From an uncultured Bacteroidales bacterium (GTDB taxonomy: Bacteria > Bacteroidota > Bacteroidia > Bacteroidales > Muribaculaceae), in assembly GCA_902768435.1 (NCBI GenBank), contig CACXLJ010000002.1:5448-69447 (forward strand): a DNA stretch of 64,000 nt. Direction: 5' to 3'. Below the pieces are notes generated by a model. The model worked only from the letters and a program-made list of their open reading frames with translations. It ran no database searches and was not told the DNA's origin. Positions 36,327-44,602 of the stretch are shown here, piece by piece. The position numbers were made by a program, and so were the translations under genes. Within the stretch, counting starts at the first letter, position 1; every line of letters begins with the position of its first letter.

Positions 36327-37975
36327 TTTTTGAAGATTTTAAGAATATTATATAAACAGCCCTGACGCTCGCCTCCCGTTCGCTCAAGAATGAGCTTGAC
36401 CACCTGCTCGGCGGCACTGGCATTGAAACGGCAATAGTCCTGGAAGCACACCTCGCCCAACGAGAACGGCAAGATGCCTACCTCACCGCCATTGATCTGA
36501 TTTTGCTGGCAAATGGTTTTCACGCCATTGTAGAAGCCCAAGTAGCGCTCGTTGACATAGCGGCGAAGTTCCTGCTGGAGTTCGGCGCCATGAAGTTTTG
36601 CCTTGTCCACCTTGGAGATGAGCAGGTAGATGCCGTCGGTGTCGCGCTGGAAAATATTGGTGCGCCCTATATATTGAAGGGCTGCATCGAGGTACTGGCG
36701 CTGCGCGAGGCCCTCGTACATGCGGTCGTCGGCACCATACTCAATGACAAAGAAGTGAAGTTTGCGATTGCCAGAACGGTTGTTCACCATCACATCGGTG
36801 AGCGTTTGGAGCGCTGCCGCCTCTTCTTGCGTGAGGTCTTCGTGGGCATCATACTTGAACATGCATCGCACCAGCTCACCGGCCAGGTCGATGCAAGTGA
36901 TAGGATGCACATAGTTGTCGTGAGAGTGCAGGTTAAATCCCATCTCATAGGTCGAGTAGATGGAAGTGCCTTCGGGAAGGACGCCCACCTTGCCATCGTC
37001 CTTGAAAAGCGTTGCCAAGCGAATCATGTAGCCATAACCCTGACAGGTGCTATCCTTAAACATGCTCGCAGCCACGCGGCCATTGTCAGCCACACTGAGA
37101 ATAGCCCCTAACGCACAGCTCTTGCCGCTCGAAGGAATACCCCAAAAATAGATTTCGGTGGACTCGCGATTGATGCTTGAGATGGGTATGGGCACCTGAA
37201 ACTGCTGTGGCATGTCGTGCTTGAGCATTGCCTCGATGAAGGCCTTGTCGATGCCAATTGAAGCAAAATCGTCGAGCGCAATGAAATTCTTGTCAAACAG
37301 CGACCTGATGACGCCCGAATTGACAATATTGTGATCTTGCTTGAGTGCTTCAAGAAAATCGTCCTTGGTGATGTGTCGCTTGCCGACCTCGTCAAGAATG
37401 AGATTGACGATGGTTATTTCCTTTTGCATCACGCGCTTATCGGTCTCGATGTCCTTGATGCGCTTCTTGAGTGCCTCAATGCCCACGCCCAAGAAACTGC
37501 CGAGGTCCAAATCGCGAATCAGATCCTTAGCCTCGTTAACATGGAGACTATCGGGGTAAGCGTTAACAAACTGCTGGAGTTCTTCCTTGCTTGCCCGATT
37601 GACTTGCGTCCATGCCTGTTCGGCTTCGGCATTGGCCTTCTTCAACTCCTCCTCGCGTGCCACTTCGGCCTGCTTGTCGAACAGTTGCTGCTTGTGCAAG
37701 CGCGCCTCATCGCGGTGGATGCCGTCGGGGTGGTCATCGAGATAGGTTTGATAAGATTCAACGGTGTGAATCTCACAGGCCTTAACCCAGTCGGGTTCAT
37801 CACTATTCTCCAAAATATACTTTACCTGCCTGCGAACATCGACCGAGAAATTGCCATAGGTGTTGTTGGGGTCACAAAGCCTTTCGTAGGTAGTGATACC
37901 CGCACGAATGTATTTGACGATGTCGTCGGCGGTATACTGGAATATGTTGTCAAAAATCGCTTGTTCTGAAGGCAT
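36323..37975 (-). CDS. GTPase-like P-loop NTPase, SrfB/SrfC operon gene 5
   Basis: A 550-residue cytoplasmic protein. The N-terminal half is helical and charged, with two similar segments (YQTYLDDHPDGIHRDEARL and LQQFVNAYPDSLHVNEAKDL) that look like TPR-type or Sel1-like helical repeats. The second half has GTPase hallmarks: G1 GIPSSGKS at about 278-285, a G3-like DLAGE near 361-365, and a G4-like SKVDKA. The phrase IYFWGIPSSGKSCALGAIL resembles predicted conflict-system GTPases that use an IxGxxxSGKT loop. It lies 29 bp after the four-helix membrane protein and overlaps gene 6 by 4 bp, which suggests a shared complex. Confidence 0.7.
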   Translation of the reverse strand: MPSEQAIFDNIFQYTADDIVKYIRAGITTYERLCDPNNTYGNFSVDVRRQVKYILENSDEPDWVKACEIHTVESYQTYLDDHPDGIHRDEARLHKQQLFDKQAEVAREEELKKANAEAEQAWTQVNRASKEELQQFVNAYPDSLHVNEAKDLIRDLDLGSFLGVGIEALKKRIKDIETDKRVMQKEITIVNLILDEVGKRHITKDDFLEALKQDHNIVNSGVIRSLFDKNFIALDDFASIGIDKAFIEAMLKHDMPQQFQVPIPISSINRESTEIYFWGIPSSGKSCALGAILSVADNGRVAASMFKDSTCQGYGYMIRLATLFKDDGKVGVLPEGTSIYSTYEMGFNLHSHDNYVHPITCIDLAGELVRCMFKYDAHEDLTQEEAAALQTLTDVMVNNRSGNRKLHFFVIEYGADDRMYEGLAQRQYLDAALQYIGRTNIFQRDTDGIYLLISKVDKAKLHGAELQQELRRYVNERYLGFYNGVKTICQQNQINGGEVGILPFSLGEVCFQDYCRFNASAAEQVVKLILERTGGERQGCLYNILKIFKK

Positions 37976-38004
37976 TTCGATATAATGTTAATGGGTTAAT
38001 TATA

Positions 38005-39075
38005 CTAAAGTTTAAACATTCCAAAGTCGTTGTCGGTGTTGGATTGTGACGGTGGCTCAGGTTTTGGAGCAATGTCGGTGTTGATATCGGTCGGCTGAGG
38101 TGCTGACTGCTGAGGAGCAGGCTCAGGAGAAAAACTCATGCCACCCAACGACTGGCGCTTGCCCAGCAGACGATAGATGCTCTTGCTGTGACGCGACTGC
38201 AACAGGTAGGGGAAAAGCAACAAAAAGAAGATGGCAATGGCAAAGCCAATGGCAGCGGGTTTCGGTCCTTCCATCGTGGAATAGATGGCATCGAGCCTGT
38301 CGAGGATGCCCACGGCATTGTTGATGATGCCACGGTCGTCGTCAAAGGGCTTGACATCGGTTGCCGCCAGCGACTCGCTCTTGAGAATGGGCGTGGAAAA
38401 GTCCACGAGCAAGTCGCGCCACTCTTGCATCGACCTTTTGATTTCCTTGATATTGCCAAGCAAGAACACATTCCATGTGCTGGGTTCCTGGTTGGCCTCC
38501 TGAATCCACTGCGTGGATTTTTGCTTTAAATCGGTGAAATTGGAGCCGAGCAACTTGTCGTTGAGGCACTGGGTCATCACCTCACGCTGCACATCTCTGG
38601 AACTGATTCCCTTGAACAGGGCTGCCCCAGCATTGGCCGATGGGTTCTTGAGTTTTGTGCTGAAGGCGTCGAGGCGCTCATGGGCATAATTCTCGTAGAG
38701 GTCGAACAATCCGGTCGAGGCATTGATGCCGTCCTTGAAGGTTTTCACAATCTCGTCGTTGTGACTGTGCACATTCCAGAAATGGACGAGCGGCCCCAGG
38801 CTGAGGATGAAGACGACAGGACAAGAAAAGATGAGAAAACGCTCCATGGCAATGGATTTCTTAAATTTCATGAACTGCCCCGAGGTTCCCTTGAGCATTT
38901 GTGCCGTCACAAACCAGAAGATGAGAAGCACAACAATCACTGCCGTAACGATGCCCGCCACGAAGAAGTTGCCGTGAGTCCAGTATGAAACTCCCAGAAA
39001 CGAGAAGTAGGCCATGAGAATCACAGCCAGGAAAGTGAAGATGTGGCTCCAGGAGAATTTGAGAAATTTGTTCAT
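38005..39075 (-). CDS. Four-segment membrane protein, SrfB/SrfC operon gene 4
   Basis: A 356-residue membrane protein of unknown family. Hydrophobic segments lie near residues 9-30, 38-58 and 80-102, and a fourth before the C-terminus (AAIGFAIAIFFLLLFPYLL). About 170 residues between segments 3 and 4 are helical (HSHNDEIVKTFKDGINASTGLFDLYENY; WRDLLVDFSTPILKSESLAA) and probably extracytoplasmic, like a sensory domain. The C-terminal cytoplasmic tail is Pro/Gln-rich (PEPAPQQSAPQPTDINTD). The start is the ATG at 39075; an upstream TTG is unlikely. Possible roles are sensor, anchor or pore of the operon's machine. Confidence 0.62.
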   Translation of the reverse strand: MNKFLKFSWSHIFTFLAVILMAYFSFLGVSYWTHGNFFVAGIVTAVIVVLLIFWFVTAQMLKGTSGQFMKFKKSIAMERFLIFSCPVVFILSLGPLVHFWNVHSHNDEIVKTFKDGINASTGLFDLYENYAHERLDAFSTKLKNPSANAGAALFKGISSRDVQREVMTQCLNDKLLGSNFTDLKQKSTQWIQEANQEPSTWNVFLLGNIKEIKRSMQEWRDLLVDFSTPILKSESLAATDVKPFDDDRGIINNAVGILDRLDAIYSTMEGPKPAAIGFAIAIFFLLLFPYLLQSRHSKSIYRLLGKRQSLGGMSFSPEPAPQQSAPQPTDINTDIAPKPEPPSQSNTDNDFGMFKL

Positions 39076-39116
39076 CTGCAATATACTGAGAGTAGTTTAA
39101 AAGATGAATTACGGTT

Positions 39117-41738
39117 TCATGCCGCACGGCGTGCCGGGGTGCTAGGCTGCGTGTTTCCCCTACCCGACTGTGGAGCACGACGCGGCGGCGTAGTGGTCTG
39201 TGGAGTGCGGTCGGCAGGCAGATTGCCACGCTTGACGGTGAGCAGTGCCTTATCGGCCTGAATCATGGGACCTGCATTAGAAACCAGGTTCTTGCCTGTG
39301 GAGCGCAGCACCGAGAGCGCCTGAGTGACGGTGATGTTGCGGTTCACCGATTTCATGAGTGCCACGACACCTGTCACAATGGGGGCCGCCATGCTGGTGC
39401 CATCGGCAATCTCATAGTTCTTGGGCGCTGGAAATGCACTGATGATATCTTCACCAGGAGCCGAGACCGAGGCTCCCACCATGTAGCCGGGACTGCCATA
39501 GTTAGAGAAGAACGACATTTTGCCATTGGGATTGATGGCAGCCACATTGATGGTTTCGGTAGAACGCAACTGCGGATAGGTCGATGCCAGCAGGGTTTCA
39601 TTGCCCGAAGCGAAAACGATGATGCACTTGTGTGCGCGGGCTACCTGAAAGATGCGATTCCACACCTTTTGTGCAGGTTTAAACACTCCTCGCGCTATCT
39701 CCTCGAGTTGTGAAACGGGTTGCCCCTTGAGCATGGCCAGACTGGGGCCCACCGAGACATTGATCACATCGGCGCCCCGGTGAACGGCATACATGATGCC
39801 AGCCACAAGCGACGACATGGTGCACATGCCATTGTCGAACACCTGCACCGGCATGAGTTTGCATTTGGGTGCCATGCCTGTCACGCCTTTATCAATCTTG
39901 GCATCGCTGCCCACCGCCAAGCCGGCAACATGGGTGCCATGCCCTTCGCCCGTAGCGAGGCGGTCGTCGCGGCGGAACACATTGTAGGCCTCGACTATGC
40001 GGCCACGAAACATTTCATGACGCAAATCGAGTCCGTCGTCCACAACAGCGACTTTGACCGACGGGTCGCCCTTGGTGATTGACCATGCCTGCTTGAGGTT
40101 GACAGCGCCAATGTGCCACCCCTCTCGGCCACGAATCATCTGCGTGCGGCGTTGTAGGGTGTTGAAATTCGGCCCCACATCGAAGCGCATCATAATAGAC
40201 TCGTCGAAAGCGATTGAGGCGGGATCGGGTATTTTTCGGGGTATTGCAGCGCACATCGCTTCAACCTCGTTGACGGGCACTTGCACTTGCAGCCAGGGTA
40301 CGTTCTTGTCGACTCCTATGATTTTATACTTGGTGGAATCGGGGAAGTTGCGTTTGAACTCACGCACAAACTTGTCAAGATCGGCCCTGGCATCCTCGAA
40401 AAAAACATTCACGCGGTTGCCAATGATCTGTCGGCCGTCCGGAGTCGTGATAATGGGAAGATCCTGACCACCGTCACCCAAGTTGGGGGGAGCAACGGGG
40501 TAATCGGGCAAGGAGCCGTCGTCGTCAATGATGTCGACAGGACCCGTATCGTAGTCGGGGTTGGGGCGGTTGTCGTCGATGGGACCATTAGGGCCGTCGA
40601 TGCGCTCAATGGGCCTGCCCGGACCGCCGGCATAGATGCTGTCGTTAGCACCGACGGGGCCAACTACCGTGCGAGAGCAAGAATTGCAGCCCTTGAGGCA
40701 AAGAAGGATGAGCAATGCAACCAGGATGCCCAGCAACACTGCCAGCAGCGCCCAGAGCCAGTTGAAGCCAGGTTTCTTCTCATACACGGCACTGATGGTC
40801 ATGTCGCGGTCCACAATCATGTTCACGGGATTGATGTTCCACCCTGTGAACTTGTAGCCCTTGTTGGGTGTGACTACAGGAATCTCGTTGGGCAACAAAA
40901 CCGAGCCCCTGTTTTTGCGAATGGTATTGAAACCAGCAAGCGTGCCTTGCTGACCGGCATCGAAGAAGATGGTGCAGCCGTTGTCATCGAGCTTAGGTGG
41001 CTCTTCAACTACGGGTGGAACTGCAGGAGGCGTTCCGGTTGCATTGAAGCGTGCCACAAAGGTGAGGTCATGATTCACGACAGTGCCCTGCGGATGGGGG
41101 TCCCAACCCGTAAACTCGTAACCCTCGGCAACCACAAGTTCGGGCAAATCCTCGGTCGAGATCACGGTGTTCTCGCGCCTAGTGAGCACACTGTACTTGG
41201 GCACCCTGAACGAAGCCATTGCGGGGTCGCAAATGAAGTGCACCTTGTAGAAGTTAGCCTCCTTGCCCACATGCACCGTGATGGAGCCGGTGGGGCTGTA
41301 GAGTTCCGGATCGGGCGTCATGCCCCATGCCACCATCACCACCTTGTCGTCGAAGCAATAGATGAACTCGTCGTTGACATATTTGATAGCATTCTTGAGG
41401 ATGATGCGGTCATCGCCGCGCATCTGCTCAATGTGACGCTGGTAGTGCTCAAGGGTCTTTCTCTTGATTTCAAGATACTTGGCCTTATCGGCATCAGGAA
41501 GATTGTTGAGACTGACGGGTTGCTCGTTCCAAGGTGTAGTGTACCACTCGATGATGTTGTCATCGATTTGGTAAACCGGCATAGCGATGAAAGAGCGAAA
41601 ATCGGGGGCAATTTCCCTGTTGATGATAGCCGAAACGGTTTCATAGCGCATGTACAGCGGATCTTTGCCAATACCCTGAATGTCGGTAAAGGCAGCCCTG
41701 TCGGTCGTACACAGCAAATTTTTGTCGAAAGGTCTCAT
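39117..41738 (-). CDS. Transmembrane subtilisin-like protease with InlB-type repeats, operon gene 3
   Basis: An 873-residue protein joining three parts. Residues ~1-320 contain a unique N-terminal region and two Listeria-Bacteroides (InlB B-type) beta repeats, each ending GYEFTGWDPHPQG or GYKFTGWNINPVN. A transmembrane segment follows at ~323-350 (WLWALLAVLLGILVALLILLC), then a long Gly/Pro/Asp linker. The C-terminal S8 protease has catalytic Asp in VAVVDDGLD (near 559), His in GEGHGTHVAG (near 596) and Ser in DGTSMAAP (near 776), so it should be active. An inhibitor-like segment (VNVFFEDARADLDKFVREFKR) precedes the protease. There is no signal peptide, so the repeat half is predicted cytoplasmic and the protease periplasmic, an unusual arrangement. 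Gene order places it between the NTPases and the membrane proteins. Confidence 0.85.
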   Translation of the reverse strand: MRPFDKNLLCTTDRAAFTDIQGIGKDPLYMRYETVSAIINREIAPDFRSFIAMPVYQIDDNIIEWYTTPWNEQPVSLNNLPDADKAKYLEIKRKTLEHYQRHIEQMRGDDRIILKNAIKYVNDEFIYCFDDKVVMVAWGMTPDPELYSPTGSITVHVGKEANFYKVHFICDPAMASFRVPKYSVLTRRENTVISTEDLPELVVAEGYEFTGWDPHPQGTVVNHDLTFVARFNATGTPPAVPPVVEEPPKLDDNGCTIFFDAGQQGTLAGFNTIRKNRGSVLLPNEIPVVTPNKGYKFTGWNINPVNMIVDRDMTISAVYEKKPGFNWLWALLAVLLGILVALLILLCLKGCNSCSRTVVGPVGANDSIYAGGPGRPIERIDGPNGPIDDNRPNPDYDTGPVDIIDDDGSLPDYPVAPPNLGDGGQDLPIITTPDGRQIIGNRVNVFFEDARADLDKFVREFKRNFPDSTKYKIIGVDKNVPWLQVQVPVNEVEAMCAAIPRKIPDPASIAFDESIMMRFDVGPNFNTLQRRTQMIRGREGWHIGAVNLKQAWSITKGDPSVKVAVVDDGLDLRHEMFRGRIVEAYNVFRRDDRLATGEGHGTHVAGLAVGSDAKIDKGVTGMAPKCKLMPVQVFDNGMCTMSSLVAGIMYAVHRGADVINVSVGPSLAMLKGQPVSQLEEIARGVFKPAQKVWNRIFQVARAHKCIIVFASGNETLLASTYPQLRSTETINVAAINPNGKMSFFSNYGSPGYMVGASVSAPGEDIISAFPAPKNYEIADGTSMAAPIVTGVVALMKSVNRNITVTQALSVLRSTGKNLVSNAGPMIQADKALLTVKRGNLPADRTPQTTTPPRRAPQSGRGNTQPSTPARRAA

Positions 41739-41740
41739 AA

Positions 41741-44587
41741 TTATCGTTGGGTATATAAAGTATCACAATTGTCAATAATTGTCTTGAGTTGGCTGTTAGC
41801 CTCCTTGTCATAGGAAGGAACCTCGCTGATGAGCATGAGCCCCACCATCACTTGGTTCTTCCATCGCATGAAATTGTCCCACCAGGGCAGTTTCCTGAGA
41901 ATGTCCATATCTTGTGGCGAGCGCACCCCACCCCGAATGATATCGGTAGATTTCTCGAATGCGAAGAGTGCCTCATCGAGCAGCATGGCCTGAGCATTGG
42001 CTGGAATCTCGTTAACCTCGACACTGATGTTGAGTTCGTTGGCGTTTTGCAAGGCCTGCTGGCGGTGTTCGGGAGTCATGAGGTCGCGTCCCACCGTCGA
42101 CACAAACTGATTGAGCATCACGGCGGCGCAGTCGGCAATGACATTGGGCTGAAGCGAGGTCTCGAAAGTGTTCAAATACTTCTGAACATCGGCCAACAAC
42201 TTGTTTTTGAGTCCCAAGTCAACATAGAGCACTTGCAGCATCACCGCAATGCGGTCGGCATGATTGACTTTGCCCTCGAGATGAGAGGCAGCCTCGTTGA
42301 GCCTGTCGAACCACAGTTGGGAGATGTGCAGCACGATTACATCGGCCCAGGTGGTGGGGACATTCTCGTTGCCTTGAATGATATCGTCAAGCGCAATTCC
42401 CTGCGACTCAAAGTTATCGGCAAGCGACTGCTGCTCAAGCCCGTAGTAGTTAATGAGCTTGTCAAGAGCCATCTGCTTGGAGTCGTTGGGCATGATGCCG
42501 GCATTGAGGCGAATCATGTTGATGGCCGACATATCGACGGGCATGAATCGGTGCAATTCCACAATGTCGTAGACAATCTTGCGAATCTCGATGGGATGCA
42601 CCATAAACTCGTTGATGATGCGTCCCAGAGCCGATGCATCCTTGCCGAACAGGGAGTCAAGGCTTAATCTCAACTCACCAGCCATGCGCTTGGCATAACT
42701 CTTCTTGTTGACCAGGTCTTCAGGAATGTAATAGGGAGTGAGCCTTGATAGAATATTGGACTTGATGGTCTGGAGCTCACCAAAATACTTGCTGAAGCGC
42801 GCCTCGTCGAGCGAATCGGAGATGCAGCTCAAATCCTCGATGATGGCTTTGGAACCATCGTTATTGAGTGTTGCGGCATCGTTCCACGACTGTTCGGGAT
42901 CGGCAAAATGAGCCTTGACAAAGGGGAAGTCGACGAACGACTGCTTCAGGTCCTTGCGATAGTCGGGATATTCCTCGGGAATGATTTCATTCTGTTCATC
43001 GCTCACGCCCTCTTTGTAACCGGCAAAAATCTGCTGGTCACGCGACCAGAAGAAGTCACGCAGCATGTAAATGCTCTGGAAAAACTCGGAGTTGAAACCA
43101 TCGTGAACATCCACCCACTTGTTAAACCAGCTATAGGTCTTGGGCTTGATCACCTCGTCGCTCAGGGTCTTGAGGAAACGGGTTTTCCAGCGGTCGCTCA
43201 GTTGCGCACGGCCAGAAAACTCATTGGTCCACTTGAGGTCGGTGTTAAACTTGGTAGCAACAATGAAGAAGGGCGAGATACCGTTGGTCGAGCGAATGTA
43301 TCGTCCACGCTGTTGGGGCGTAGCACCCACATTCTCCTGAATCCAGTCGTTGAGCGACTCGCCAATCTCGCTCTGACCCGTCATGTCCTGATGCTGGCAG
43401 AAGAGCACCACATTGATGCGCAGCGAGCGCGAATACTTGTTGAAGAGGTAAGCCACCTTGCCACGGCGCAGCATGTTACTCAACTCCTTGCCCACATTCT
43501 CCTCGTGAATGCTCTCGCGGCGGCGTGCGCCAGGGAAGTCGAGCAGGTCGAGTTTCTTGAGGAACGATTTCTCGGTCTCCACTCCCTCAGGAAGCACAAA
43601 GGTGAGTTCGGCAGTTAGCGCCGAAAGGAATGCCTTGTTGAAATTCTCATCGAGCACATTGCCATCCTTGTCGAGCACCTTGGAGGTCTTCTCCACATTC
43701 TCGGTGGGCAGGCGGCGTGCATCGCACACGCTGTCGAGCCAACTCACGCTCAAGATGGTGCCCTTGTTGCGCAACACAGCATCGAAGGGGACATAGATGA
43801 CCGGCTCGAAACGCAGTTTTTCAAACTCTTTGATAATATCGTTGAAAAGTTTCGTGATTTGCTCGTTTCGGTTCCACAAGAGGCTGAACACCTCGCCCCA
43901 ACTTTGAACGGGGACATACTTGATGGCTGGGGCCACCTTCTTGCAGAAGTCTGAATTGATGACATTCACCGCATTGTTGCCAATGAGCGAGGAGAAGTAG
44001 TCTTGAATGTCGTAGATGTCATCTTCGGTAATATAGTGCTGCGGAGTGGAACCCTGACAGGAATTCAGCACCTGCGCCACGCTGTCGTTCAGGTCGTTTT
44101 TGTCGATAACGGTGGCAGTGTTGATTTTCACATCCTTGTAATAGGAATCAGAGAGAAAGAGAATGATATCGACGATCGACAAGGTGCGAATCTTCACAAA
44201 GTTCTTCATCTTCTCGTTATCGTTATGAGCAGTGAAGCGCGTGATCACACCGGTCGACTCCTCCTTGCTGGTGTTACCGCCACTGGGGTTCATGTCGTCG
44301 ATGAAACTGTACTCGCCACCCTTGCCGTCGGAGATTCGCAATTGGTCCTTGGCAGTAGAGAGCAGGCTGCTCATGAGGTAGGACTTGCCCACCTGGCTCT
44401 CGCCGTAGGCTGCCGCCGAGCAATTCTCTTCGAGTGCGAAATGAATCTTCTTGAGCTGGCGACGCTTCACCTTGAAGTCGTCGATATAGGTTGCCGACGG
44501 ATAGAATTTCTCGGCCCAGGCAATAGAATCGTTGATAAGACCTATTTGCTGTTCAATATCTTTGATTGTTATATCTTTTTCCATCAT
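41741..44587 (-). CDS. SrfC-like dynamin-type GTPase, operon gene 2
   Basis: A 948-residue protein of the putative virulence factor SrfC class. G motifs are visible: G1 GESQVGKSYLMSSLL near residue 61, a G3-type DLLDFPGARRRES near 345-355, and a G4-like ATKFN near 443. The long gap between G1 and G3 includes an inserted region. The C-terminal ~500 residues are largely helical, like dynamin-type stalks. SrfC is known in Salmonella as the companion of SrfB, and here the SrfB-like gene lies 15 bp upstream. I start at the ATG at 44587; an in-frame TTG at 44593 is less likely. The biochemical role of SrfC proteins is not established. Confidence 0.75.
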   Translation of the reverse strand: MMEKDITIKDIEQQIGLINDSIAWAEKFYPSATYIDDFKVKRRQLKKIHFALEENCSAAAYGESQVGKSYLMSSLLSTAKDQLRISDGKGGEYSFIDDMNPSGGNTSKEESTGVITRFTAHNDNEKMKNFVKIRTLSIVDIILFLSDSYYKDVKINTATVIDKNDLNDSVAQVLNSCQGSTPQHYITEDDIYDIQDYFSSLIGNNAVNVINSDFCKKVAPAIKYVPVQSWGEVFSLLWNRNEQITKLFNDIIKEFEKLRFEPVIYVPFDAVLRNKGTILSVSWLDSVCDARRLPTENVEKTSKVLDKDGNVLDENFNKAFLSALTAELTFVLPEGVETEKSFLKKLDLLDFPGARRRESIHEENVGKELSNMLRRGKVAYLFNKYSRSLRINVVLFCQHQDMTGQSEIGESLNDWIQENVGATPQQRGRYIRSTNGISPFFIVATKFNTDLKWTNEFSGRAQLSDRWKTRFLKTLSDEVIKPKTYSWFNKWVDVHDGFNSEFFQSIYMLRDFFWSRDQQIFAGYKEGVSDEQNEIIPEEYPDYRKDLKQSFVDFPFVKAHFADPEQSWNDAATLNNDGSKAIIEDLSCISDSLDEARFSKYFGELQTIKSNILSRLTPYYIPEDLVNKKSYAKRMAGELRLSLDSLFGKDASALGRIINEFMVHPIEIRKIVYDIVELHRFMPVDMSAINMIRLNAGIMPNDSKQMALDKLINYYGLEQQSLADNFESQGIALDDIIQGNENVPTTWADVIVLHISQLWFDRLNEAASHLEGKVNHADRIAVMLQVLYVDLGLKNKLLADVQKYLNTFETSLQPNVIADCAAVMLNQFVSTVGRDLMTPEHRQQALQNANELNISVEVNEIPANAQAMLLDEALFAFEKSTDIIRGGVRSPQDMDILRKLPWWDNFMRWKNQVMVGLMLISEVPSYDKEANSQLKTIIDNCDTLYTQR

Positions 44588-44602
44588 CTTCAATATTAAG
44601 GA

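Noticed and set aside
40281..41813. 510-residue plus-strand frame antisense to the subtilase gene
   Set aside because: No recognisable domain; composition shadow of the minus-strand gene.
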